Positions 1 to 7,672 of a DNA stretch of 64,000 nt are shown piece by piece (position 1 is the first letter of the stretch; every line of letters begins with the position of its first letter). The notes below the pieces were generated by a model that searched no databases, was not told where the DNA came from, and worked only from the letters and a program-made list of their open reading frames with translations. The stretch is from Putridiphycobacter sp045107045 (GTDB lineage Bacteria; Bacteroidota; Bacteroidia; Flavobacteriales_D; Crocinitomicaceae). Location: assembly GCA_045107045.1 (NCBI GenBank), contig JBGCFR010000011.1:1-64000 (forward strand), read 5' to 3'. Made by a program: the position numbers and the translations under genes.

Positions 1-189
1 TTTTACTCGACCTACTTCTCCTGTTTCCAATTGTACTTTTATCCCATGGGTATGCTTTGGAGATTTTGTTAGTAATCGCTTTACGATTCCCCAAGTTAAT
101 TCGCCTGAACGCTGGTGGTGTTTTTGAACAATTTCTACCTCTAAACCAATATGAATGTTTTGACGAATTTGGCCACTTTTGGATTCCAT
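1..189 (-). CDS. YwbE family protein (3' end cut by window edge)
   Basis: The minus-strand frame opens at an ATG at 187-189 and stays open to the window edge, giving 63 residues with no stop. The residues match the small YwbE/DUF2196 family: an N-terminal RQNIHIGLEVEIV segment, then KHHQRSGELTWGIVK, then the HTHGIKVQLETGEVGRV segment that is the family's most recognisable part. Members are about 65 residues, so only the last few residues are missing. The biochemical role of the family is not established. It is followed on the same strand side by no gene visible here, so its operon partners are unknown. Confidence 0.8.
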   Translation of the reverse strand, partial: MESKSGQIRQNIHIGLEVEIVQKHHQRSGELTWGIVKRLLTKSPKHTHGIKVQLETGEVGRVK

Positions 190-317
190 GAATTATTTTT
201 TTTCAAAGATAGTTTAATCTGTGGCTAAGACTGGAACCTGTTCTCGATATTTTTTTAATCAAACTATCGCTTTCTTTATCAAAAACTCAACCTGATTTAT
301 AAACTGATCTTAATTAA

Positions 318-929
318 TCATAGATTTAGTAAATCCAAAATATCCTCAATGGTATTTACCCCTTTGTCTTTATTATACCAAACCTGCAAGTCTTTTTTGA
401 ATTCTGGAGTCAATGAACCATGCTCTGCTTTATAATCTGCTACCATTTTAGTAGCAATGGTTGGCCTTGGACCCCAAGTATTTGTTACCTCATCACTTTC
501 AATTTGAATTAATTTCGGAATGGCCATATTACCATTTGTTAAATAAGCTTGCATCAGTTCAGGATGTTGATCTCTTAAAACAACTCTCAAGTTAATATGA
601 TCATTGAGGTTAGCTATTGCATTAATGATTGGTAAATTTTGAGCGGCATCTCCACACCACCCTTCTGACAACACTAGCCAAGTAATTGGTTGGTTAATTT
701 GTTTGATTTTAGCAGCAATATCATCCGGAATTGTAGTGGTTTTCCGAAGCCTTTTCATCCGACTGATGTTTAGCTTCGTATAATCTACTAATGCTTGACC
801 TCCGTTAGGTGTTGTCGATTCTCCTTTTTCGAATAAATTCTTAACTAAATCTGTATAATCGTCATAATTATAGCTATCCGCTAATCCCTTTGTTATTATT
901 TCGTTGTTTGTCATTGTATCTGTTATCAT
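318..929 (-). CDS. Thioredoxin family protein
   Basis: A 203-residue soluble protein with no signal peptide. The central part (about residues 80-160) has the thioredoxin-fold pattern TWLVLSEGWCGDAAQNLP, in which the usual CxxC is reduced to a single Cys in WCGD, followed by a PKLIQIE strand corresponding to the cis-Pro region. This pattern is typical of the Bacteroidota thioredoxin-family proteins of the Thioredoxin_9 type. With only one active-site cysteine, a classical disulfide oxidoreductase cycle is unlikely; a monothiol or binding role is inference. The ATG at 927-929 is used; an in-frame ATG at 912-914 is an alternative. It stands alone between two minus-strand genes. Confidence 0.75.
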   Translation of the reverse strand: MITDTMTNNEIITKGLADSYNYDDYTDLVKNLFEKGESTTPNGGQALVDYTKLNISRMKRLRKTTTIPDDIAAKIKQINQPITWLVLSEGWCGDAAQNLPIINAIANLNDHINLRVVLRDQHPELMQAYLTNGNMAIPKLIQIESDEVTNTWGPRPTIATKMVADYKAEHGSLTPEFKKDLQVWYNKDKGVNTIEDILDLLNL

Positions 930-1016
930 TGTCTGTTATTTTGAAGATTAGACGAATTAGGTAATTCATTCTTACATTGCCCTTATTAATATCAATATTG
1001 AGGTTTTCTATAAACC

Positions 1017-1047
1017 AAAAATCCCTGCTCTAAGCAAGGATTTTTTT
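1017..1047 (-). terminator. Rho-independent terminator of the SlyD-like gene
   Basis: On the minus strand AAATCC-TTGCT pairs with AGCAGGGATTT around a three-base loop, with one mismatch, and is followed by a T run. It lies about 19 bases past the stop codon of the gene ending at 1066, so it most likely ends that transcript. Confidence 0.7.
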
Positions 1048-1065
1048 AACGATTAAATATTAAAA

Positions 1066-1569
1066 TTAGTGTTGTACGCCACCTTCACCATGAACATGTC
1101 CGTGCTCAACTTCCTCAGCAGTTGCTGGACGAATGTTTAATACACTTCCTTGAAAATGTAAATCTTGTTCAGCTAAAGGGTGATTCATATCTAAATTAAC
1201 TGATTTTTCATTAACAGATAACACTTTTCCTGGTTGCACCTGTCCTTCTTGGTTTTGCATTGGCAATATATTTCCAACTGCCACTGACTCCATTAATTTA
1301 CCCTCTTGCATAAACATGTCAATAGGCAATTCTATTAAGGCTTCCTCAACTCTTTTTCCATATGCGTTTTCAGATTTTATTCCGAATGAAAATGTGGCAC
1401 CTTCTTCTAAATTTGACACTTGCGCTTCAAATTCTGGAATCATTTGTCCCATTCCTGACAAAAATACCAATGGTGCTTTTCCTTCAGTAGATTCTATCAA
1501 TTCTCCTGTCGCTGTATCTTTTGTTAAATTGTAATGTAATGAAATTACATTGTTTGTATGATTGCTCAT
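1066..1569 (-). CDS. FKBP-type peptidyl-prolyl isomerase, SlyD-like
   Basis: A 167-residue cytoplasmic protein (no signal peptide) of the SlyD type. The start shows the SlyD layout: an ISLHYNLTKD strand, then PLVFLSGMGQMIPEFEAQVSNL, the FKBP part, followed by an inserted flap domain (about residues 75-130) that gives these proteins chaperone activity. The C-terminus ends in a short histidine-rich tail (EHGHVHGEGGVQH), which resembles the metal-binding tail of SlyD. Its expected role is catalysing proline isomerisation and holding unfolded chains, perhaps with Ni or Zn binding. It has its own well-formed promoter and terminator, so it is probably a single-gene transcript separate from the two FKBP genes upstream. 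Confidence 0.88.
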   Translation of the reverse strand: MSNHTNNVISLHYNLTKDTATGELIESTEGKAPLVFLSGMGQMIPEFEAQVSNLEEGATFSFGIKSENAYGKRVEEALIELPIDMFMQEGKLMESVAVGNILPMQNQEGQVQPGKVLSVNEKSVNLDMNHPLAEQDLHFQGSVLNIRPATAEEVEHGHVHGEGGVQH

Positions 1570-1584
1570 TTTCTATTTTTTTTG

Positions 1585-1615
1585 CAAATGTAGCCGAATT
1601 AAAGCAAATACCAAA
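1585..1615 (-). promoter_or_regulatory. Bacteroidota-type promoter for the SlyD-like gene
   Basis: Read on the minus strand, TTTG (1612-1615) is followed after 19 bases by TACATTTG (1585-1592). This matches the known Bacteroidota primary sigma consensus TTTG-N19-TAnnTTTG exactly, and lies 15 bases before the ATG at 1569. Confidence 0.7.
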
Positions 1616-1679
1616 GTGATTCATCAAAATGAATAGATTGATTATATCTACAACACTTTATCCTTTCAAAAACAATATT

Positions 1680-2612
1680 CTAAATATTGGGCTTGTATTT
1701 AATAATTTCATGAAGTTCGATATCGAAAACCAGTGCAGAGTTAGGTTCAATTGGTCCACCTCCAGATTCTCCATAGGCTAAATGGTAAGGGATAAAAAAC
1801 CTGTACTTTGCCCCTTTATTCATTAATAGTAATCCTTCTGTCCAACCTTTGATAACTTGGAGCACTCCAAATCTGATTGGTGTGGGGGATGATATTGAGC
1901 TTTCAAATTCTTGCCCATCAATAAATCGTCCTATATAATGCACACCCACAGAATCCAGAGTATTTGGCTTCGGGCCACTACCTTCAGCAAAAATTTTATA
2001 TTGAAGTCCTGACTCAGTTTCTACTACCCCTTCTTTAGCCCTATTCTTCTCCAAAAATGCTTCTCCGTTTTTCTTATTAATGTCAGCATAGTAGGCAGTA
2101 ATATCAAAACGAGCATCTTCCAATTTATAGGCCGTTTCAACACCCGAAAAACCATCCTCTACCCCTTTTATTAAAGTAGCCGGAATAATCTCCTGATCAA
2201 TTCCTCTTGCTACAAAAGCACCTACTAAAACAATGGCTTCATTCACACCAACAGCATAACTGCCAACAGATTTTGTAACAATAGAACTGTCAACCGACCC
2301 ATCTTCTTGCAAGTATTGTGACAATACTGAGTCAACATCTTTTGTTTCAATTTGAAGCGGATTGGATGCCAAATAATCTACCATTCCATTTTTAATGGCT
2401 TCTAGATTGAACTTCCCAGAGAGCTTATCATTATTATAAAATACACGACCACCAGTTCCTTGATCTAAACCGATCGCATAACTTATTTTTTGAAAATAAG
2501 ATTCAAAAGTCACTACTTCAATATCTGGTTCAACCAACTTGTCACTTTTCCCGTCATTACAAGAGAGCAAAAACAGAAATAAAATCAAAAAACAATTATA
2601 ATATTTCATCAT
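1680..2612 (-). CDS. FKBP-type peptidyl-prolyl isomerase lipoprotein
   Basis: A 310-residue lipoprotein: residues 1-17 are a hydrophobic signal ending in FLLSC, with Cys18 as the lipidation site. Residues about 35-190 form a helical FKBP_N-type dimerisation region (it carries ISYAIGLDQG, as in Mip/FkpA proteins), and residues about 205-305 the FKBP domain with SVGVHYIGRFIDGQEFESS, VIKGWTEGLLLM, RFFIPYHLAYG and LVFDIELHEI. It would act on proline bonds in proteins of the periplasm or outer membrane. Its ATG overlaps the last base of the preceding FKBP gene's stop codon, so the two are translationally linked. The N-terminal part contains extra sequence compared with the neighbour. Confidence 0.88.
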   Translation of the reverse strand: MMKYYNCFLILFLFLLSCNDGKSDKLVEPDIEVVTFESYFQKISYAIGLDQGTGGRVFYNNDKLSGKFNLEAIKNGMVDYLASNPLQIETKDVDSVLSQYLQEDGSVDSSIVTKSVGSYAVGVNEAIVLVGAFVARGIDQEIIPATLIKGVEDGFSGVETAYKLEDARFDITAYYADINKKNGEAFLEKNRAKEGVVETESGLQYKIFAEGSGPKPNTLDSVGVHYIGRFIDGQEFESSISSPTPIRFGVLQVIKGWTEGLLLMNKGAKYRFFIPYHLAYGESGGGPIEPNSALVFDIELHEIIKYKPNI

Positions 2613-3214
2613 TAACCTTGAATGGCGATCAATTCAACATCAAATATTAACGCCATATACGGTTTAATTGGGCCTTGCGGATTAGGATTTGCTCCATATG
2701 CTAAATGTTCTGGAATATATAACCTGTACTTACTTCCAACAGCCATTAATTGCAATGCTTCTGTCCATCCTTTGATAACTTGATTGACACCAAAAGTAGC
2801 CGGTTCTCCTCTTTCTATTGAACTATCAAAAACAGTTCCATCAGTTAATGTACCATTATAATGTACGGTAACTTGAGATGATTCATTTGGCTTTTCTCCA
2901 GTCCCTTCAGTAACCACTTCATACTGCAAGCCTGATTTCAGTTCAATAACGCCTTCTTTTTGTGCATTAGCTGATAAAAATGCGGCACCTTCTACTTTAT
3001 TAGCAGCAAACTTCTTTTCATTAACTTCATTTAAAAATTCTTGAATTTTGCCATTTGCTTCCTCTGGAGACATTTTTAAACCTCCTCCATGAAACACATC
3101 CTTAATTCCTGCTACAAAACTATCTAAATCTAGTCCGTCTAAATTTTGACCTTGTAAACTTTGTCCAATACTCATACCAACTCCGTAGCTAGCATCATTT
3201 TTTAAATTACTCAT
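2612..3214 (-). CDS. FKBP-type peptidyl-prolyl isomerase (FKBP22/Mip-like, cytoplasmic)
   Basis: A 200-residue protein without a signal peptide. Residues 1-85 are a helical FKBP_N domain (ASYGVGMSIGQSLQ...LDLDSFVAGIKD), and residues about 95-200 a complete FKBP domain with VTVHYNGTLTDGTVFDSS, VIKGWTEALQLM, KYRLYIPEHLAYG and LIFDVELIAI. This is the FklB-like architecture, expected to dimerise through its N-terminal arms. The aromatic and Asp residues of the FKBP active site are present. It lies 10 bases after pgk and overlaps the following lipoprotein FKBP, so pgk and both FKBPs probably share one transcript. Confidence 0.88.
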   Translation of the reverse strand: MSNLKNDASYGVGMSIGQSLQGQNLDGLDLDSFVAGIKDVFHGGGLKMSPEEANGKIQEFLNEVNEKKFAANKVEGAAFLSANAQKEGVIELKSGLQYEVVTEGTGEKPNESSQVTVHYNGTLTDGTVFDSSIERGEPATFGVNQVIKGWTEALQLMAVGSKYRLYIPEHLAYGANPNPQGPIKPYMALIFDVELIAIQG

Positions 3215-3224
3215 CTGTTTTTTA

Positions 3225-4421
3225 TTAATTATTTAAAATTGCCGCAATTCCCGGCAATACTTTTCCTTCTAAATATTCTAACATGGCACCTCCACCGGTT
3301 GAAACATGACTCACTTGATCGCCTAAGTCAAATAAGTTAACAGCAGCTACACTATCTCCGCCTCCTACAAGGCTAAATGCCCCTTTTTGAGTTGATGCAG
3401 CCACACCAAGTGCAATGGCCTTAGTTCCATTTTGAAACTTCCCTAATTCGAAAACACCCATTGGTCCGTTCCATAGAATTAACTTCGAATTTAAAATAGT
3501 TTCAGTAAACACTTTGATAGCCTCTTCACCAATATCTAATCCCATCCAACCATCAGGAATTTCTGAAGTTAAGCAAGATTTGGTCTTGGCATCATTCGAA
3601 AACTCATCTGCTACTATTGTATCCAAAGGCAATAAAATATTCACCCCCTTATCTTTAGCTGTTTTTAGAATATCATTGGCTGTTTCCAAATAGTCGTTTT
3701 CAATTAGAGAATTTCCTACGGAACCACCTTGTGCTTTAATAAATGTATAAGCCATTCCTCCACCAATAATCAAGTTATCCACTTTATTAATCAATTGATC
3801 AATAATGGTGATTTTTGAAGACACCTTTGCACCTCCAACAATTGCCGTTAAAGGTTTGCTGGTTGAATTTAAAACTGCATCTACACTTTTTATTTCTTTT
3901 TCAATTAGGTATCCAAACATTTTTTCATCTGGAAAAAACTGAGCAACAACTGTTGTAGAGGCATGTGCTCTATGAGCTGTTCCAAAAGCATCATTGACAT
4001 AAACATTTCCATGTTTTGACAATTGTTCTGCAAACTGAACATCTCCTTTAGTTTCTGCCCCATGAAAACGTAAATTTTCCAATAGTAAAACTTCTCCTGA
4101 TTTCAAATTTGATGATTTTTCGAAAGCACGTGCACTAACGCAATCAGATGCAAATTGAATGGATTGGCCTAGAATAGATTCAACTGAAGATATAATATTT
4201 TTAAGTGAAAATTTATCTTCAGGTATGCTCTTTGGTCGCCCCAAATGCGACATTAAAACAACTGAGCCGCCGTCAGCAAGCACTTTTTTTACCGTTGGTA
4301 AAGCCGCTTTTATTCTAGTAATATCAGTAACAGCTAGCGTTTCTTTATTTAAAGGCACATTAAAATCAACTCGAATTAATGCTCTTTTTCCACTAAAATT
4401 ATAGTTATCTATTGTTGCCAT
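3225..4421 (-). CDS. pgk: Phosphoglycerate kinase
   Basis: A full-length 398-residue phosphoglycerate kinase, which transfers phosphate between 1,3-bisphosphoglycerate and ADP in glycolysis. The N-terminal signature KRALIRVDFNVPL is present at residues 13-25, with the substrate-binding SHLGRPK near 60, ENLRFH near 115, VNDAFGTAHRAHAST near 143, IVGGAKVSSKI near 194, and the C-terminal nucleotide-binding GGGDSVAAV and STGGGAMLEYLEGK. Length and all motifs are ordinary. It is the first gene of an apparent pgk-FKBP-FKBP transcript. Confidence 0.97.
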   Translation of the reverse strand: MATIDNYNFSGKRALIRVDFNVPLNKETLAVTDITRIKAALPTVKKVLADGGSVVLMSHLGRPKSIPEDKFSLKNIISSVESILGQSIQFASDCVSARAFEKSSNLKSGEVLLLENLRFHGAETKGDVQFAEQLSKHGNVYVNDAFGTAHRAHASTTVVAQFFPDEKMFGYLIEKEIKSVDAVLNSTSKPLTAIVGGAKVSSKITIIDQLINKVDNLIIGGGMAYTFIKAQGGSVGNSLIENDYLETANDILKTAKDKGVNILLPLDTIVADEFSNDAKTKSCLTSEIPDGWMGLDIGEEAIKVFTETILNSKLILWNGPMGVFELGKFQNGTKAIALGVAASTQKGAFSLVGGGDSVAAVNLFDLGDQVSHVSTGGGAMLEYLEGKVLPGIAAILNN

Positions 4422-4448
4422 TTTAATCTTTTCTTAGAATTGGATGGG

Positions 4449-4456
4449 CAAAGATA
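4449..4456 (-). promoter_or_regulatory. -7 box upstream of pgk
   Basis: On the minus strand the sequence TATCTTTG matches the Bacteroidota -7 consensus TAnnTTTG, 27 bases before the pgk ATG. No good TTTG -33 element is visible at the usual distance. Confidence 0.4.
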
Positions 4457-4498
4457 ATACTATAATAAATCAATCCCTAAATCGCGTCAATTTTCTGA

Positions 4499-5362
4499 TT
4501 AATTTAACCGCATTTTTTGGTTGAAGACTTGATTATTTACAAAAACAGAAATAATATAAATGCCATTTGGAATAGCATGTCCTGATATCATTTGATGGTA
4601 TTGCCCCTCTGCTTTAACTCCTATTGTGGTGCTTTGAATTAATTGACCCGTTAAACTTTGTACATTCACTAGAATTCTACTTTCCTTCACCAACAAATAA
4701 TCCAATCGGAATTGTTTGGTTGATGCATCCCAAATACATTTTATGTGATTCGGGTTATGGTCTATTTCATCAACATTTACAGCCAAAGCTGAATAAATAA
4801 GATCCGATCCTAAATAAATTTTATCCCCTGTATTTTCATTATTCCCATTGGCTTTGTTTACTACATAAAAAGCACGTAAATTTCCTAAATCATTTACTGG
4901 TGCTTGCCACTGAAACTGCCAATTTTGAATACCCAAAGAACTGTCATGTCTAATATAATTCCTTCCTATCGCGGTTACAGTACTCGTATTTACACCATCA
5001 ATAAAACTACCTGCATTTTGGTTGTTTCCGTTTAAAATAGTTAATTGAAAGCCGTTTTTTATTCCAGAACTAACTGAGATACCAATATTATAAATTCCAC
5101 CAGGAACGTATTGAGCTGTATCTAGTCCATCAAAATCGAAATCAACCACTCCAATTGATGATAAGACAGCACCTAAATGACAGGATGTACAGTCAGATTC
5201 ACCTGGTGCACCAGTTCTTGATGCAGGTGGGTTTTCAGAATTATCGTCAAGATGAATGGATACATCAGTAACACTAGAATGAGATTGGATATAAAAAGAC
5301 AACTGTGTAAATCCAAAAACACCTATACTGATAAGTATGAGGGTAAACTTAACTATATGCAA
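4499..5362 (-). CDS. Choice-of-anchor V protein with a CxxCH motif and T9SS type A sorting domain
   Basis: About 287 residues from a TTG at 5360-5362, one base after the upstream gene's stop; an earlier TTG at 5408-5410 would add 16 residues ahead of the hydrophobic segment and is less likely. Residues 1-24 are a signal peptide. Residues about 50-65 carry GAPGESDCTSCHLGA, the hallmark of the Bacteroidota choice-of-anchor V family; CTSCH is also a c-type haem motif. The middle is beta-rich. The last about 75 residues form a T9SS type A sorting domain (LLVKESRILVNVQSLTGQLI, then GIYIISVFVNNQVFNQKMRL), so the protein should be exported across the outer membrane. It ends a four-gene redox-like operon. 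Confidence 0.8.
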   Translation of the reverse strand: MHIVKFTLILISIGVFGFTQLSFYIQSHSSVTDVSIHLDDNSENPPASRTGAPGESDCTSCHLGAVLSSIGVVDFDFDGLDTAQYVPGGIYNIGISVSSGIKNGFQLTILNGNNQNAGSFIDGVNTSTVTAIGRNYIRHDSSLGIQNWQFQWQAPVNDLGNLRAFYVVNKANGNNENTGDKIYLGSDLIYSALAVNVDEIDHNPNHIKCIWDASTKQFRLDYLLVKESRILVNVQSLTGQLIQSTTIGVKAEGQYHQMISGHAIPNGIYIISVFVNNQVFNQKMRLN

Positions 5363-5363
5363 T

Positions 5364-5729
5364 CTAATTATCAAGCTTCCCCTGATCAATCCAACACTTA
5401 AATTGCGCAATTAGTGAATCTGACAGTTTTTTAGCTCCTAATCCAATTGGCATTTGAGTGGCACCTGGCGCATGGCTAATCACATTATAGATTAAGTCAG
5501 CATTATCGCTTACACTTGTATAATCTTTTAAGGTTATATCTCCTTTATTTGTATTATCATGACATCCAGACACGTTACAAGACATATCAATAATTTCTGG
5601 AACAATTAATCCTGCGTACGAAATCGTATCCACACATTCGTAAACAAAAACAGATTCTACTGCTTTCTCTTTCTGGCAAGACATTAGCATAACGCTTCCT
5701 AAAATAACACCTATAAGTAGTTTCTTCAT
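5364..5729 (-). CDS. Small CX4CH lipoprotein, cytochrome-like
   Basis: A 121-residue lipoprotein starting at the ATG at 5727-5729; the frame is open further upstream but the extra residues precede an evident lipoprotein signal (VMLMSC, Cys18). Residues 51-57 are CNVSGCH, a CX4CH pattern, surrounded by DMS and DNTNKGDITL, and followed by TQMPIGLGAKKLSDSLIAQFKCWIDQG, which resembles the C-terminal helix of small cytochrome-c-like domains (MP followed by LS and IxxWIxxG). It is likely a periplasm-facing or outer-membrane lipoprotein that may hold haem, though the extra spacer makes haem attachment uncertain. It is coupled tightly to the barrel gene before it (1-base gap) and the choice-of-anchor V gene after it. 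Confidence 0.72.
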   Translation of the reverse strand: MKKLLIGVILGSVMLMSCQKEKAVESVFVYECVDTISYAGLIVPEIIDMSCNVSGCHDNTNKGDITLKDYTSVSDNADLIYNVISHAPGATQMPIGLGAKKLSDSLIAQFKCWIDQGKLDN

Positions 5730-5730
5730 A

Positions 5731-6582
5731 TTATAATTTAAATTTTCTAGTAATCGAAAAGCCGATTCTAAACTGACCATCTAACCAATTCGAATAGGTA
5801 GATGGAATAAATAAATTTTCGTTCACACCTTGACTATTCGAAAACATAAACGTAAATGCATGGCCTCCGGTTAGTAATTCAAGACCAAAAGTTAACGGAT
5901 TTTGGTAAGCTATATCATTTCCTCTATTTAAAATATGATTGTATTCAGCTAATAAACCAATAATCTGCGTGACCCTAACCCTTGCTGCTCCTCCAGCAAA
6001 AAAAAGTGTATTTACATCATCAAAAGCCACATAATTTCTATGGTTAACACCCGCATTTAATTGTAGAGATAAGCGATCACTAAATTTTCGGCTACCAATT
6101 ATTTGATTCGTATAAATCAATCGATCTGCAAAGGTAGAGAATGAATTTTCGGCTGTTAGATCATTAGAGGCTTCAGCATATGAAAACGCCATACTACTTA
6201 CCCAAGTTAACGATAGGGGTTTATTCTTATCTTGTTGCAAAATTCTATATTTGGCATAACCATCAATAACCTGACGTATGGATCCAATACCTTTATTTCT
6301 TCCTAACCCAATGTTGAAATCGTTAGTTATACCATATTCAAAAGCAATTCTTACATCTGCTAAATTATCTAATCCAAAAGCTTGCTGTGCGGCACCAGCA
6401 ACACCCATATCGCCAAATTTATGGGCGACAATAAATTCCATTTGATTTGCGTAAAGCATTTCATTTGAATGATTATTCAAAACCCTTGTCCCTTCAAAGG
6501 TATCCCATACTTTTTTGGTATCCTCTTGTGCAATTGAAGCAATTGAATTAAACAGTAATGCTATGATTATGATTTTTTTCAT
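5731..6582 (-). CDS. DUF5777 family beta-barrel outer-membrane protein
   Basis: A 283-residue protein with a signal peptide (residues 1-18, ending in ASIAQ). The following sequence has WDTFEGTRVLNNHSNEML, then alternating strands such as MEFIVAHKFGD, DVRIAFEYGIT and FNIGLGRNK, and ends with the aromatic-rich FRIGFSITRKFKL expected of an outer-membrane barrel. This matches the Bacteroidota DUF5777 family, whose members are often found next to cytochrome c genes. No function is proven. In this operon it sits between a cytochrome (2 bases upstream) and a haem-like lipoprotein, suggesting that it could be the barrel of a redox or small-molecule conduit (inference). Confidence 0.85.
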   Translation of the reverse strand: MKKIIIIALLFNSIASIAQEDTKKVWDTFEGTRVLNNHSNEMLYANQMEFIVAHKFGDMGVAGAAQQAFGLDNLADVRIAFEYGITNDFNIGLGRNKGIGSIRQVIDGYAKYRILQQDKNKPLSLTWVSSMAFSYAEASNDLTAENSFSTFADRLIYTNQIIGSRKFSDRLSLQLNAGVNHRNYVAFDDVNTLFFAGGAARVRVTQIIGLLAEYNHILNRGNDIAYQNPLTFGLELLTGGHAFTFMFSNSQGVNENLFIPSTYSNWLDGQFRIGFSITRKFKL

Positions 6583-6584
6583 CT

Positions 6585-7613
6585 TTAATTTGATTTGTTT
6601 TTAGATATATATCCCAATAGGTCTAATAACTGCTCTCGACTCATTTTTTCCAAAGGATATTGTGGCATATAAGCCTTTTTTCCTGCTATTGCATACGTTC
6701 CCTTTCTCACTAGCTTTGGCACTGAAAAGTGACTATACTTCGAGATTTGCGATTCCAAAAATGACATGGTCAAATCGTTATCGTCAAATTCAAAATTTGT
6801 TACATTATTTCCAGACCCATGACAATGTAAACAGCCATTATTAAAAATATATTGGCCATTATCCAAATTTGGTTCGTAGCCTTCAATCACTGGTATTTCT
6901 GTATGCCCAAAAGTAGCATCATTGATTGTATTGAATTTTGACTTTAATAGTTTAATTCCGCCTTTATCCTTATTGATGACATTTTTTGTTAACCTATCCA
7001 TCTCTTTCGAAGTCATTTTTAAATCCTTTACCTGCAAACTAATACTTTTGTAATAATGCAGAATTGCTCTTACTTCCCAATTGTCCATTTTTCGGCCTTG
7101 TGAACATTGAGTGGCACATAATTGAATAGCGTTTACCAATGTATCACGCGTAGGTTCAACAAGACTTCCGTATTTTTTGGCATAGTCACCATTATACCAA
7201 TTCGTTTTATTGTACATGCCATAAAAAGTAGAAGCCGGTAAAAATGCAATTCCTTTTTCTTTCCCAAATTTAATTCTGGCAGCTGGGCTTTCATCTGCTA
7301 AATCACTTACCTCAGGTATTACATTATGGCAATCCATGCAGACAAAAAACTTAGACTGTTTTTTGTTTTTAGAATTCTTTATTCTTCCGGTTGATATTAA
7401 ATCATATCCCATTTTTACGGAATCTTGATTTAAGTTCTGGATATAATGTAATGGCTCTTTATCGCCAAGTTTTAACAAAACATCCTCTACACTTAGGTCA
7501 GAAATGAGCTTAGTATAATTCTCTATTACGCCCTCTTTTTTTTGACCTGATTGTAAAAACAAAGCAAGAAGTAATAAAAATCCTAACGAAAAAAGTCCTC
7601 TTTTTAGAATCAT
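6585..7613 (-). CDS. c-type cytochrome with two CxxCH motifs
   Basis: A 342-residue protein with an N-terminal hydrophobic segment (about residues 8-22) acting as a signal or anchor. It contains two classical haem c sites, CMDCH at residues 92-96 and CLHCH at 261-265, plus a third cysteine pair at CATQCSQGR (166-170) that lacks the histidine. The region after the second site contains MPQYPLEKMSREQLLDLLGYI, a typical C-terminal cytochrome c helix with a Met-Pro axial-ligand candidate. It is probably a periplasmic diheme cytochrome. It starts the operon that continues with the DUF5777 barrel (2-base gap), the CX4CH lipoprotein and the T9SS-sorted CTSCH protein. The electron donor is unknown. 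Confidence 0.87.
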   Translation of the reverse strand: MILKRGLFSLGFLLLLALFLQSGQKKEGVIENYTKLISDLSVEDVLLKLGDKEPLHYIQNLNQDSVKMGYDLISTGRIKNSKNKKQSKFFVCMDCHNVIPEVSDLADESPAARIKFGKEKGIAFLPASTFYGMYNKTNWYNGDYAKKYGSLVEPTRDTLVNAIQLCATQCSQGRKMDNWEVRAILHYYKSISLQVKDLKMTSKEMDRLTKNVINKDKGGIKLLKSKFNTINDATFGHTEIPVIEGYEPNLDNGQYIFNNGCLHCHGSGNNVTNFEFDDNDLTMSFLESQISKYSHFSVPKLVRKGTYAIAGKKAYMPQYPLEKMSREQLLDLLGYISKNKSN

Positions 7614-7626
7614 GTCATTGATTTTC

Positions 7627-7634
7627 TATTTTTG
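7627..7634 (+). promoter_or_regulatory. -7 box upstream of recG
   Basis: TATTTTTG matches TAnnTTTG and lies 38 bases before the recG ATG, in the divergent gap between the cytochrome operon and recG. No clear -33 TTTG is present. Confidence 0.4.
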
Positions 7635-7672
7635 TGAAGATAATAATAATTTTAAGACTCAAAGCTTAACAT

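Noticed and set aside
3225..4421. A frame on the plus strand inside pgk near 4159-4404
   Set aside because: It is the mirror of a conserved enzyme, with no independent support.
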